Source: Tretioscincus oriximinensis
Lineage: Eukaryota; Chordata; Lepidosauria; Squamata; Gymnophthalmidae
Reading direction: 5' to 3'
Assembly: GCA_022410635.1 (NCBI GenBank)
Contig: JAJVDF010000191.1
Span: 1,932,947-1,996,946 of the forward strand
DNA length: 64,000 bases
Each line of letters begins with the position of its first letter. The stretch's first letter is position 1. The position numbers were made by a program, and so were the translations under genes. The notes below the pieces were generated by a model. It was not told where the DNA came from and did not search any database. It worked only from the letters and a program-made list of their open reading frames with translations. Shown here piece by piece: positions 21,147 through 32,114 of this stretch.

Positions 21147-21310
21147 TTCGATGAATTTGTCTCATACTACATTAAAGCTATCCGGGCTGCTAGCTGTCAC
21201 CACTTTTTCTGGCAGTAAATTCGATAGACCGATGATCCTCTCGGTTAAAAAATAATAATGCAATCTTTCCTTGTCTGTCCTAACTCCTTGACGTGATTCC
21301 CCATTTCTAG

Positions 21311-21947
21311 AACGCCAGCCAAGTCTTCTGCTCAGCTGATTGTACCATCCTGCATAAATTAATGTTAGCTTAGTCCAAGGCCTGATATTCAAGATAAAAT
21401 ATCTTACATATGCACTATAATCAAAAGAGAAAAAAAAATACACATACCGTTTTAAATGCAAAATAAACAACAATTTCCGGCTGGTTGTTCCAGAAGGAAA
21501 GCCAGGAAAGTTTATCTTGTTTGCTGGGTAATAAAAAAAGCATGCCTCTCCTATAAAGGATCATAAAACACTGCAATCATGCGACGGAGGATGGTAAAAC
21601 AGCTATGCAATGAGGACGATGCCAATACTTAGGCCGAAAATGCATGCCTAAACGAGTCTCTTTTTTTTACTTGTGTGCTAAACACTCACAGACTGGCGTC
21701 TCTGGAGTGGGAGTTCCATGGAAATGATACTCTGTGGCAAAGTTTAGTTGTAAGGCAAATAGAAATCAGAATTGGGCCTAATTGATGAACTGGAAGCAAT
21801 AAATACTGAGACCTTTCAAATGTTGTTGGGACTAAGACCCCAATACTGTTGACGTCTGGGTAGGTTGCCTGGCCATATCGTGGGTACCAATGATACTCTT
21901 CAAAAGATGTCACTTTTCCACCTTTGCTCCTCCACTGATGTCTGTCT
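21311..21947. other. Intronic DNA, nothing recognised
   Basis: No gene or named repeat. Confidence 0.4.
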
Positions 21948-22151
21948 GTCCTGTTTCACTAAAAATAAGACAGGATCTTATATGAATTTTTGCTCCAAAA
22001 GATGCATCAGGGCTTATTTTCAGTGGATGTCTTATTTTTGCATGAATAAATATCTATATTTATTCTTGAACAAAAATAAATTAAAGTCAACATTTATTTA
22101 AATTGACTTTTCGATGACCTTAACTAGGGCTCATTTGCGGGGAAACGGTAT
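21948..22151. mobile_element. Non-autonomous DNA transposon-like repeat
   Basis: Left TTTCACTAAAAATAAGACAGG and right CTCATTTGCGGGGAAACGGT are imperfect inverted ends; AGGGCTTATTTTCAGTGGATGTCTTATTTT is a widespread vertebrate repeat. No ORF. Confidence 0.5.
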
Positions 22152-22275
22152 TCTCTCTCTTTCTCTCTCTCTCTAAATATATATGTATTTGTCTATTTGT
22201 CATTCTGTCTATCTATCTATCTAAGCTATCTATCTAGACAGCAAGTTAGCTATCCTTATATATATATATATTGCA
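22152..22275 (+). repeat. CT-, ATCT- and AT-rich simple repeats
   Basis: (TCTC)n, (ATCT)n and (TA)n runs in sequence. Confidence 0.85.
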
Positions 22276-22299
22276 CTATATTCGAAGGTGTAATATATG

Positions 22300-22690
22300 A
22301 AATCATGGTTTAAACCATATTAATACCAAGGTTGGTTGAATATTCTGGATGGTAGGGTTATCATGGTTGGTTTGGATACCATGGTTGGTTGGGATCCCAN
22401 GGATGGTTGGAATCTGATTGTTGGTAGGGATACCAACATTGGTTGGAGTATTCCAGAGTATTCATGGTAGGATTACCATGGTTGGTTGGGATCCCATGGA
22501 TGGTTGGAATCCGATTGTTGGTAGGGATACCAACATTGATTGGAGTATTCCAGAGTATTCATGGTAGGGTTACCATGGTTGGTTGGAATACTATGGTTTG
22601 TTGGGATCCCAGGGATGGTAGAGATACCATGGTTGGAATATTCTGGATGATAGGATTGCTATGATTGGTTGTGATGACATGGTATCATTT
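22300..22690 (+). repeat. Minisatellite of GGTTGG-rich units
   Basis: Longer units recur at 22391, 22488 and 22603 (97 and 115 bp apart), each with GGGATCCCA, GGATGGT and TACCATGGTTGG submotifs. A 73-aa open frame in it is only repeat translation. It ends about 320 bp before PDGFA exon 3. Confidence 0.9.
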
Positions 22691-23008
22691 TGAATAACAG
22701 GACCATATTATGCAAGGGAACAGGCTTACATGAAATGGTCACATTTTTGATGTTTTAATAACTTTTTGTTTTCCTTTTGCATTTTTATGATTTAGAACAC
22801 CTCTTTTGAATTTTATGCTGCTGTGATAGTGCTTTGAAAATGCAACTGATATATAAGTTGAACATTAGAACTCCACAAATATTATGCCCAACAAATAATA
22901 TGCATAATTCATTGGATAGCATTAATTTTTGTATTTGTATCCATTTCTATGTTGTGTTGTAATGACAGAATCTTTTTAACACTTGATTTTCTGATTCTCC
23001 TTGTTTAG
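22691..23008. other. Intron 2 end of PDGFA
   Basis: Unremarkable sequence; supplies the acceptor TTGTTTAG of exon 3. Confidence 0.6.
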
Positions 23009-23113
23009 GGTATGAGGACGCCTTGGAGAACAACGTGATATCACACAGTGTTCGTTCTGCCAAACATGTACAAGAAAATCGTCCCAGACCTATTCGCAGG
23101 AAAAGAAGCGTAG
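23009..23113 (+). CDS. PDGFA: PDGFA exon 3: end of propeptide and processing site
   Basis: A 105-nt coding exon. The acceptor is TTGTTTAG|GG (AG at 23007-23008) and the donor is GTAG|GTAAGAG (GT at 23114). It opens with two bases completing a split Gly codon, reads 34 full codons starting YEDALENNVI, and ends with the first base of a split Glu codon. The last residues, PIRRKRSV, contain the dibasic RRKR site where furin-type proteases release mature PDGF-A from its propeptide; this motif is the same in mammals. The rest of the exon is poorly conserved propeptide, which is usual for this gene. The AKHVQENRPRPIRRKRS segment aligns well with the human AKHV...RPLPIRRKRS stretch. It is preceded by a minisatellite ending about 320 bp upstream. 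Confidence 0.95.
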
Positions 23114-23700
23114 GTAAGAGATGGAAAATAGACTAAAAAGTAGTTTTTAGTGGTGTGCACAATCATCTGGAATCCAGAATAACCCAATTGCTCATTTGCT
23201 TCAGTGTTATCATACCATGTTGAATGCATAGATTACGTTGACTAGTAAGAATTATGTGTTACATGGAGGTTTAGAGAATGTAAGGCCAGTATAAACTAGG
23301 GGACTGTTGGAAAAGAGAATAACATGAGCACAAACTGTTCTGATAGGACGATGGAAAGATCAGACAAAATGGATGAGGCAAAAATTGTATGAATATTTAA
23401 AAGATGTCACTTTGAGAAAAAAGTCATATTGCATCTATAGATATAAAACTTCCCTGTATGGAGGAAAGCACCCTTCCCCCCCGACTGATCTAAACTGGTA
23501 CTGAATTGGACCAACTAATTAGTCCAAATCAACACCAGATTGGACCATCTGATTGGTCCCAAAAGGGACTCAAATTGACCAATCGTGAGACATTCTAAAG
23601 CTTTCGCTGCCGAACAGCCATTTGCTTGCCGTTTTGTTCATGCCAAACAAAATGGCAGCAGTTATGTGGGGCAGTTCCAAAAACACCCCCACATATAAAA
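23114..23700. other. Intron 3 start; nothing named
   Basis: Includes short TTGGACC/GGTCCAA-type inverted motifs at 23505-23575, perhaps from a decayed DNA element. Confidence 0.35.
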
Positions 23701-24640
23701 AAACCCATCAGCCTACAGGAAACAGAGAGAAAGAAGCCAAAAGATTTGGTCAGCAGAGGTTTGAAATAAGGGTGGAATAGAAGGAACAGAAGAAGGATAA
23801 AACAAGGAAAGCAAGGAGAAAAGAAAGAAAGAAAGGAGGAAGGAAAGGAAGAAAGAAAGAAGGGAAGGATTGAGACAGGTATGGAAGAAGGAAAGACAGA
23901 AGGAAGGAAAAAATTCAGACAGGTATGGAGAGAAGGGAAGAACAAAGAAAGAAACAACAAAAGAAAAGATGAAACAAGGGAGGAAGATAAGGATTGGGTG
24001 GGGTGCAAGGGAGGGAGGGAATGGGTGAAAGCATGGTTGGGAGCAGGGAGTATGGTTGCCATACGTCCCAGTAAACCGGGACAATCTCGGTTTGAGGGAC
24101 TAAAATATAGTCCCCTCCGGGTCTTAAGGCAAATTCCCAGCTTTTTACATTGCCCGATGCTGCATCAGGGAATGTAAAAATCCAGGATTTTAAAGGAAAA
24201 GCAGCCGTCAGAGCTGACTGCTGCAACCCGGCAGTGCTTTCCGGGGTCCTGGTAGAGGAGAAACGCCTGGGTTTGTGACAGGAGGGCAGCTCTGTTCTCC
24301 TGTCACAAACCCAGACGTTTTTGCTCCACTGCAGGCGAGTTGGCGGCGCGCTTGCCTAAGAGCAGGGTGAAACCCCGCCTCCAGCAAAGGAGCAGTTGCG
24401 TGCATGCGCGCACACATGGACGCTTGAAGAGAGGTTTTGCCTGTCTCGCTACAAGCGTCTGTATGTGCACATGCACAAACGCACGCGCGCACACACGCGT
24501 GTGCATGCACGCACCCCCACCCCACCCCGTCCCGGTTTTGAGCTACCAGAATATGGCAACCCTAGCAGGGAGGGGAAGGGGCTACAGCCTGTTGCATTAC
24601 TGTAAAGCAATGGGCTAATTCCTCTAGTAAGTAATAATCC
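23701..24640 (+). mobile_element. Helitron-like repeat, copy A (split by hAT)
   Basis: Purine-rich body (GGAAGGAAAG...) then GAAAGCATGGTTGGGAGCAGGGAG | hAT | GCAGGGAGGGGAAGGGGCTA and the terminus CTGTTGCATTACTG...GGGCTAATTCCTCTAG|T. The last part matches other copies with a GTTGC/GCAAC hairpin followed by CTAG or CTAA, as in Helitron 3' ends. The left end is not clear. Confidence 0.5.
24051..24564. mobile_element. Non-autonomous hAT-like transposon
   Basis: TIRs TATGGTTGCCATA (left) and TATGGCAACCCTA (right), and an exact 8-bp target duplication GCAGGGAG at 24043-24050 and 24565-24572. Left interior GGACTAAAATATAGTCCCCTC and CCCGATGCTGCATCAGGGAATG match the copy at 31.2 kb. No transposase. 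Confidence 0.88.
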
Positions 24641-24685
24641 AGAGAATATACAGGAAGAGATAGAATGTAGACTGAAGTGGTTATT

Positions 24686-25004
24686 AAGAAGAAGAAGAAG
24701 AAGAAGAAGAACTTGGTTCTTATACCCCTTTTCTCACCTTTCAAAGGGACTCAAAGCGGCTTACAAGGATATATTTTGCCTGAAGGCTTCCATTCTATCT
24801 TCCCCACCAGGCTATGGTGGTTCCCATGTATCCACTTGCAGTCAGTTGCAATTTCTTGCAGTTCCTGCTTTCGAATAGCTGGGTTGGCTAGAGCTACAGG
24901 CTAGTGGAAGGTGCTCAGCCCTNCCCACATCCTACACAGGGCCTCNAAACCCGATCTCCCAGGCAAGAGATGAATTCCTAATCAACAGAGCTATCCGTGC
25001 CTGT
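24686..25004 (-). mobile_element. tRNA-derived SINE, (GAA)n-tail family
   Basis: (GAA)n at left; CTTTCAAAGGGACTCAAAGC, GCTGGGTTGGCTAGAGCTAC, then reversed head with GCCTCNAAACCCGATCTCCC (B box) and AGAGCTATCCGTGCC (A box). Confidence 0.9.
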
Positions 25005-25054
25005 GGATAAATGTTATAGTGTATATACTTAGTAAATAGACCTGCCTGTGCACT

Positions 25055-25380
25055 AAAATATCAAGGAGAAGACCTTCTGGTAGTTCCTCCCCTTTCAGGA
25101 ATTCAAGGGATAGGGGAGCCTTCTCTGTAGTGGCTCCCACACCCTGGATCAGTCTCACTCTAGAGTCTTGCTACTGTATAGCATTTGGCACCTGATAAAA
25201 ACACACCTTTTCTACCCGACTGGATTCTGTCTTTCCAGGGAGGGAGGGTAAGGATCTTTTTAAANTGTTTTATTAGTGTTTTTTTTAAAATGTCTTTATC
25301 TTCTGCTATCAACCCTAGGACCAGTGGTAAAGGGCAGGATTTAAATAATTTTAAATAAATAAAATTAATTAATTAATTAA
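25055..25380 (+). mobile_element. L2-like LINE 3' end
   Basis: GGAGAAGACCTTCTGGTAGTTCCTCCCCTTTCAG, GTGGCTCCCACACCCTGGA, end AAATAATTTTAAATAAATAAA. Same as 32845-33178. Confidence 0.55.
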
Positions 25381-26390
25381 GAGTGAGGCAGCAAAGTTAA
25401 AGTTAAGATTAGTATTCCAGATGCCACATCTTTTTAAGTGCTACATAGTAGTTATTAATGGGGGGAGGATGAATGGAGGACCGGGGGGGGGGGGGTCGTT
25501 AACGAGTTTAAAAAAAAATCAAAGAATTGATGTAAGGAATTTGGAATTGATTTCATTGTACTGTAAATTAAATAAAATGTTGTAAACACAAACACAAAAT
25601 TGCACCATAATATGTGAAACCCCCCACCCCCATGTGGAATCCCCNTAGTTTGCGACTGGGAGTATGGTTTGGTTATTTCAACAAAAATGGCTTCGAACAT
25701 GAAATATTCAATTTTGGAATGTGAAGCGAACCTTTTACGTTTCCAGTGGTTTCCAAAATGCCACAGAGGTTCGCCCTGAAGAGTAGACTGTGGTCCCTTT
25801 GTTCTCTGTTTCCTTTTCCCTATAGGGTTAAAATTCATACGAACCTTGTAATCCCAAGTCCTACACATTATCTTTACTCTTTCTGCATGCTCTTTTCCAT
25901 AAGTCAATCACTTTCCAGTTGGGTAACATGCTCTGGAAATTCTTTGCATTCATTTCTCCTGTCACAGCATGTCCACGGGGGAAATGTGAGTTAGGAAATG
26001 TGGCGTCTTGGCTGATTCTGTTCATTCCAATTTTTGAGCTGCCTTCTGGCCACACGGCACAGTCTGGAGCAAGGAGAAGTCTTTCATTGCTAAAAATTGC
26101 ATTTCAAACTCCCACAAGCCCCAAGCATCCATCCAGAGAAAGAACTGTTTGCTGCATCTTTGTGTGTCATGTTTCTGGCTTTGCCTACAGATACTTCCAG
26201 ACAGAGCAAACGAACCTGGGATTGTGTGCTTCCTAATCTCTTTTATTATCCGGAGGATATAGTGATGGTCTAGTTAACAGCTAGCTTATCTCCTACTATG
26301 GGAGTGCAAGCAGGTGTAAGGAACCAAATTAATTCCATTTTTTTTTAGCTGGTGCATCCAGACAATGCTTACTTAATCTATTGTATCTGC
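25381..26390. other. Intron 3, nothing recognised
   Basis: Includes a 13-base G run near 25484-25496 and a LINE-like A-rich stretch to 25590. No coding exon. Confidence 0.4.
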
Positions 26391-26687
26391 AGGCATGGAT
26401 AGCTCAGTCGCTTAGGAATCTGTCTCTCGCCTGGGAGATCGGGTTTGGAAGCCCTGTGTGGGACGTGGGGAGGGCTGAGCACCTTCCACTAGCCTGTAGC
26501 TCTAGCCAACCCAGCTATTAGAAAGCATGAATTGCAAGAAATTGCAACTGACTGCAAGTAGATACATGGGAACCACCATAGCTTGGTGGGGAAGATAGAA
26601 TGGAAGCCTTCGGGCAAGCCGCTTTGAGTCCCTTTGAAAGGTGAGAAAATCGGGGTATAAGAACTAAGTTCTTCTTCTTCTTCTTCT
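26391..26687 (+). mobile_element. tRNA-derived SINE, (CTT)n-tail family, near full length
   Basis: Head GCATGGATAGCTCAGTCGCTTAGG (A box) and GATCGGGTTTGGAAGCCC (B box); body GGGAACCACCATAGCTTGGTGGGG; 3' part GCTTTGAGTCCCTTTGAAAGG and GGGGTATAAGAAC; (CTT)n end. Confidence 0.92.
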
Positions 26688-26847
26688 AAAGTCTACTTCT
26701 TCAGATGCTATGGCGACTAGAAAGAGAGTCTCATAGCATTTCAGAGGCTAACAAGGGAGACAGCGTGAGCTTCTGCAAGTAAGTCAACTTCTTCAGATAC
26801 TATGGAGTCTAACAAGGGTGTGTGTGTCTTGTAGCATCTTAGCAAGA
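26688..26847 (-). mobile_element. Penelope-like terminal repeat, degenerate
   Basis: AAGTCTACTTCTTCAGATGCTATGG and a second AACTTCTTCAGATACTATGG with GTAGCATCTTAGCAAG; two partial copies. Confidence 0.4.
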
Positions 26848-27110
26848 AAATTTATTTATTTATACTTATACTCCGCCCTATACCCAAAGGTCTCAGGGCG
26901 GCCAACAGTAAAACACCAATACAAAATTAAAACATATAAAACAGAATCTAAAAGTAGGGACAGAGATGACATTTCTTCAGCCAAAGGCCAGGTATAAGAG
27001 GGGCGTCTTCAAAGATCTTCAAAACAATACCATGTTGATGACAGATGCACCTCATGGAGGAGATTATTCCAAAGACTGGGGGCAACCACTGAGAAGGCCC
27101 TCATGATTGT
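26848..27110 (-). mobile_element. L2-like LINE 3' end
   Basis: TTTATTTATACTTATACTCCGCCCTATACCCAAAGG then GGCCAGGTATAAGAGGGGCGTCTTC and GAGATTATTCCAAAGACTGGGGG. Confidence 0.6.
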
Positions 27111-27284
27111 AGCTGTGCCAGGGGAGGGAGCAGGGGGAACTAGGAGCAACTTGCCCCCCAAAGCCACCTCAAGTACCCAATTCTCCAAACCAAACTTGAT
27201 TTTGTGTGCTTACCCAGTAGCTCTGGAATAAAGCAGTCCAGTCAGTGCTTTGCTCCAGGTTGTCAAATACAATGGAATACATTC

Positions 27285-27397
27285 CAGAGAAATAGTCATG
27301 TTAGTCTGGGTCCCAAAAATCTAGTGAGGAGGGCTCATAGTGCATTAGAGATTAACAAGAAATAGGTAGGCTGTATGAGCTTTCATAGACACATCTA
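27285..27397 (-). mobile_element. Penelope-like terminal repeat, truncated
   Basis: CCAGAGAAATAGTCATGTTAGTCTGG ... AGATTAACAAGAAATAGGTAGGCTGTATGAGCTTTCATAGACACATCTA, cut where the next element begins. Confidence 0.5.
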
Positions 27398-28127
27398 CAG
27401 GGGAAACCCCGTTATAACAAACTGCAAGGGACCAGAAAAATGTCTGTTAAATGCTAGAAACCATTGCAAAAGTGATGTCAATTTATTTGCAAACACCCCA
27501 AACTATTGCAAAAGCGACTTTAGGACCCTGATCCCACTGAGTCTTATTCTGACTGTATCTCAGGACAGAGCTTGGCTATCCACATGCCATGTAGATTAAG
27601 GCAGGCCCCGTACACTAGCGTGTGAATGCCAGGCTCCCATTTCCCAGATGGGCTCCAGAATGGGGCTTGTAGGGGACAATCCAGATTCATTTAGTCTTAA
27701 GATACTTGCAAACATCAAAAACAATTGCAAAAACGATTTGCTGCCTTTTCTTGCAAATGGCTTTCCCTTGCTACCTTCCATCTCACCAGGATAAACGTCT
27801 TTACTTTTACACAGGACCCAAATGTTGTCCTAGTCGTCCATTAGATTCTGAGGATTTAATTCTGCCATTCAAGGGTGGTTTGAAAATCTTTGCTGTCTCT
27901 TTAAAAATCTTATTCTGTACTTAATGCCCCACACCTCTAGTTTGTTACAAAAGTATCTTGCAGAATAGGCAGGGGTGCAGAAGTTAGTTGGTTATACTGG
28001 AGGTTTTGTTACAATGAGGTTTGTTATAGTGGGGGCATTTTTCCGGTGTTCTGCCGGGACTTTCAAATTTGTTTGTTACATTGAGAATTTTGTTATAATG
28101 GAGTTCTTTACAATGAGGTTTCATCTG
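27398..28127. mobile_element. Non-autonomous Tc/mariner (pogo-like) transposon
   Basis: TIRs CAGGGGAAACCCCGTTATAACAAACT (left, 27398) and a matching inverse ending ACAATGAGGTTTCATCTG (right, 28127), flanked by TA on both sides. 730 bp, no transposase frame. Motifs like GTTATAATGGAG recur near the right end. Confidence 0.65.
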
Positions 28128-28139
28128 TATTAAGATTCC

Positions 28140-28445
28140 AAGTTAAGTACATTACATTACATTACACCCCCAAAATTAATCATTACACATAAAAGATATA
28201 TATACAATAAATATCCTTGAAATCATTTCCAGTTGTTTGCAAAATCCCCCTCCCCTCCCCCTCCTTCCTCCCTCTAGCAACGTATAACCATAAAACTAAT
28301 TAACATTTGGCTACAGTGAAAAAAAAATCATATTTAATTTCAGCTTCTTGGCTTTGCTCCCTATCCTGTTCTTTAAATGCAATTTCACTATCGTCCATTT
28401 TTGTTTGCAAGCTCCAGCCTTTCCTATATTGTCAATATTATTAAT
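28140..28445 (-). mobile_element. Possible L1-like 3' end
   Basis: (ATTAC)n, TACAATAAATATCC and a C/T-rich tract CCCCTCCCCTCCCCCTCC, like the reversed 3'UTR of the L1-type copies. Weak. Confidence 0.3.
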
Positions 28446-29246
28446 TAATTAATATTAATATTAATTATTACCAGTGGGATGGGTGAGTGGAAGGACAGTA
28501 CAAAATGGAGAAGACGGAAAGGTTATGAGTTTATTATTGACTTGTTAGCAGCAGAGATTCTGAGCGGCAGAATTTACTGTCCTGTTTTGACGACTAAAAC
28601 CAAGCTGCATTTCCATTCCGGGGTTCATGTTTTAAAACTAGGTGAGAACGAAAAATAAGCGGCAAAAAGGACGACAAGGCAATAGATTAATTTAACAACA
28701 GTATGCATTTACAACTATGTAAAAAGACAGTCAAATTGCCTCCAGCGTGCGAGAGTCTTGCTAAAACGATTGCCCTAGCGACGTTCGGTTTGATGGACTG
28801 CATATCTTAACTGAGCAGATCAGAGAATTGGGATGCATCCAGCAAAATAACAACCTCGCTGTGATTTCTTTCTTTCATTTTTTTTTTTTGGTTTAAATAG
28901 TGCATCAATCTCCGGCCTAATAAACTCTTTAACAGTAATGTTCGGAGAAAAGCAAAGGTGTTAAATTAACCGGGTACTCCTTGACCTTAAAACGGGAGCA
29001 GTCAACATGTGCTGTGATTGATTGGGCAACCTGCTGGTTGAGAAAATACCCTCTGCCAGATCAAATTTGCTATACGGGCGGGCGGGCTCATCTCGTCAGA
29101 TTGAATGAGCCAGAAGGGTTTCTTTGGAAGTAGAATAGAGCGCCGTTTGCTGCAGAACTTGGGTGACTTTGCAATAAAAGTGGTGGTGATTTCTGCTGCT
29201 GTGGAAGTAGAAAGCTGTGTCCTTCCTGGCTACGTCTGGACACCTT
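28446..29246. other. Intron 3 segment free of recognised repeats
   Basis: About 0.7 kb (28560-29240) of complex sequence between repeats. No ORF of note. A candidate for conserved regulatory DNA, not demonstrable here. Confidence 0.35.
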
Positions 29247-29975
29247 AAGTATTAAAAAGCATGTGGGAGAGTTCTGCATTCCAAGGGATAATGGCCAATG
29301 CTAGAGCTAGAGCTCGGAACATGAGAACAAGAACATAAGAACGTAAGAAGAGCCATACTGGATCAGGCCACAGCCCATCAAGTCCAGCATTCTGTGTCAC
29401 ACAGAGGCCCACCAGATGTACCTGGGCAGCCTGAACAGAGGAAAGCAAAATATGCTCCTGTCCATGACTCCCTGCAAATGGTATTTCAGGAGTCCTACCT
29501 GTTGCTCCATCCCAGAGGCAACATCCAGACATCCATCCTAGTATCCATTTATACCCTTGGTGTCCATAAACCTGTCTAGTCCTGTCTTGAAAGTATCCAA
29601 GCTGTTAGCTACCACTACAGGAACAGCCTCCCGAGACCAATGACAGAGCTTGGAACTTTGGCAGCCCCTGGAGAAAGGTCCTGGGTTAGGAACTGGCTAA
29701 AAGACCGAAAACAGAGGGAAGTAATAAATAGGCAGCTGTCTGGGTTGAAAAATGTATCCCAGAGGACAGTACTGGAAGAACAAAGGAAAAGGTATAGATG
29801 AAAGATGGAAGGAAAGGAAGGAAGATGACGAAAAGAGGAAGAAGGAAAGGAAGAAGGAAGGAAAACAGAAAGAAGGAACAAAACAAAGAAGCAGCTAGTG
29901 ACAGGGGGATGGGAGGGGGCAAGGGTGGGAGGGGATGGAGGCATGGATGGGAGCAAAGAGGATGGGGGGGGGGGA
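29247..29975 (+). mobile_element. Helitron-like repeat, copy B (split by CR1)
   Basis: TAAGTATTAAAAAGCATGTGGGAGAGTTCTGCATTCC at the left, then after the CR1 at 29319-29620: GACCAATGACAGAGCTTGG, AACTTTGGCAGCCCC, purine-rich tract and GGCATGGATGGGAGCAAAGAGG. Its right terminus is missing. Confidence 0.5.
29319..29620 (-). mobile_element. CR1-type LINE, 3'UTR fragment, inserted
   Basis: AAGAACATAAGAACGTAAGAAGAGCC ... CTTGAAAGTATCCAAGCTGTTAGCTACCACTAC. Confidence 0.88.
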
Positions 29976-30720
<745 letters not shown>

Positions 30721-31155
30721 AATTTCATTTTGTAGGTATATAATAGCAGCCAAGGGTTTTTCAAGGTGCCGTCGGACAGACATCGTACAACTAACCCTTN
30801 ATGAAAAAGCATCTCGTTTTCATACGTACAAATAAAATCATGCTGGCAGTTAAAAGAACAAGTTTTACGTTTATCTCATGTTTTAAGGCTTTCTCTTTGT
30901 TTGCCTCAAAGTATGGTAATGTTTCCTGACAATGAGTGGTTGCCAGTAATTGGCTTTTTATCTGCCTGCCTTCCCATGGCTTTGATTGGGTTGCTGGCTG
31001 GAAGCGTTTGTACCTGTGTATTGATTTCGCTCTTCTGTTCTTAAGGTTCCAATGTGATTAAGAAGAAGAATTGCTTTGGTGTATAAGAAAGAAAGGATGC
31101 CTGCTATGATCTGCTATAGCGTGCATGAAGGTGGCCAATCCATGTTGAAATCTGG
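30721..31155. other. Intron 4, nothing recognised
   Basis: No gene or repeat named. Confidence 0.4.
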
Positions 31156-31163
31156 ATTAAGAC

Positions 31164-31549
31164 TAGGGTTGCCATACGCCCCGGGAAGGCGGGACAATCC
31201 CGGTTTGGGGGACTAAAATATAGTCCCCTCTGGGTTTTAAGAGAAAATCCCGGATTTTTACATTCCCCGATGCTGCATCAGGGAATGTAAAAATGCAGGG
31301 TTTTAAAGGAAAAGGAGCCGTCAGAGCTGATGGCTGCAGCCCGAGCAATGGTTTCCGGGGTCCTGGAAGGAACCTCGGAGCGTGCCGTAGCTGATCCTCT
31401 GCTGCTGGCGGGGTCTCGTACCTGCTGTCAGGCAAAGTGCGCCAACTCGCCTCCAGTAGAGCAAAAACGCCTGGGTTTGTGACAGGAGGACAGCTTGTGG
31501 TGAGACAGGCAGAAGAGAGGTTTTGGGCTGCCAAAATATGGCAACCCTA
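31164..31549. mobile_element. Non-autonomous hAT-like transposon
   Basis: TIRs TAGGGTTGCCATA and TATGGCAACCCTA with an exact 8-bp target duplication ATTAAGAC at 31156-31163 and 31550-31557. 386 bp; internal GATGCTGCATCAGGGAATGT palindromic block shared with 24.1 kb. No ORF. Confidence 0.92.
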
Positions 31550-31557
31550 ATTAAGAC

Positions 31558-32114
31558 TCAATGCAGAAAGGACTTTAAGGTCTATAGGGAGATGCTAACC
31601 TGAGAAATTGCTTTAACCTGTAATAGGGATGTGCTTGTGTGAGAATTTGGAAATACAGAAGGGACAAAGATTAATCTCTGTTTGTTGGAGTTTAGAGTCT
31701 GGCATGGAAGCACATGGAACAAACATGGAAGAACCACAAACATTCAGAAGAGCGGTTATGGCAGTTGAAGAGGTTTTGACTCTGATGAGAGCAAATCAGT
31801 GTGACTTTAGTTGTTCTAGGCTGACTAGCCTAATAGACTGATAAACGAGAAACAATTACTGTCCATATAAAAGTAAAAATAATAGAGAAAACGTACATGT
31901 GCATTGATAAATTGTATCAAAGCACATACCTATATTATAGATGTTATTTTGCATTCTTGTTTCTGACTGAAAGTAAGGTTTTATTGTCTATTTTACTGGT
32001 AAGAGGCTGGACTATTTGTTACAAGATTAGCTCTTCTATTCATAGATATGGCACAAATGGATAATATGCTTCTGACAATTTTGCTAATCAAGGTAATTAT
32101 ATACCGATATGTAT
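31558..32114. other. Intron 4, nothing recognised
   Basis: AT-rich, no gene. Confidence 0.4.

Larger units (their letters stand above)
19205..21310 (-). mobile_element. Old CR1 LINE copy split by several insertions
   Basis: Pieces in the correct order: 19205-19288, 19548-19563, 20136-20202, 21005-21036 and 21147-21310. They match the CR1 3'UTR and coding end as seen uninterrupted at 62.9-63.4 kb (..CCAATTGCACCTGG, AAGCAGAAGAAGGCAAAATC, AGTAGCCATTAATACAC..TTCCATGAA). The gaps are filled by the four elements listed next. Confidence 0.65.

Noticed and set aside
22391..22640. CRISPR-like spaced repeats
   Set aside because: Vertebrate minisatellite with degenerate adjoining units, no spacers of uniform size and no cas genes.
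1..23008. PDGFA exons 1 and 2
   Set aside because: I looked for the signal-peptide exon and for the IHSIRDLQRLLE-type exon 2 and found neither; they are taken to be upstream of the window.
26391..26460. A tRNA gene (A and B boxes)
   Set aside because: The tRNA-like head is part of a SINE present in many copies; no cloverleaf acceptor or mature 3' end.
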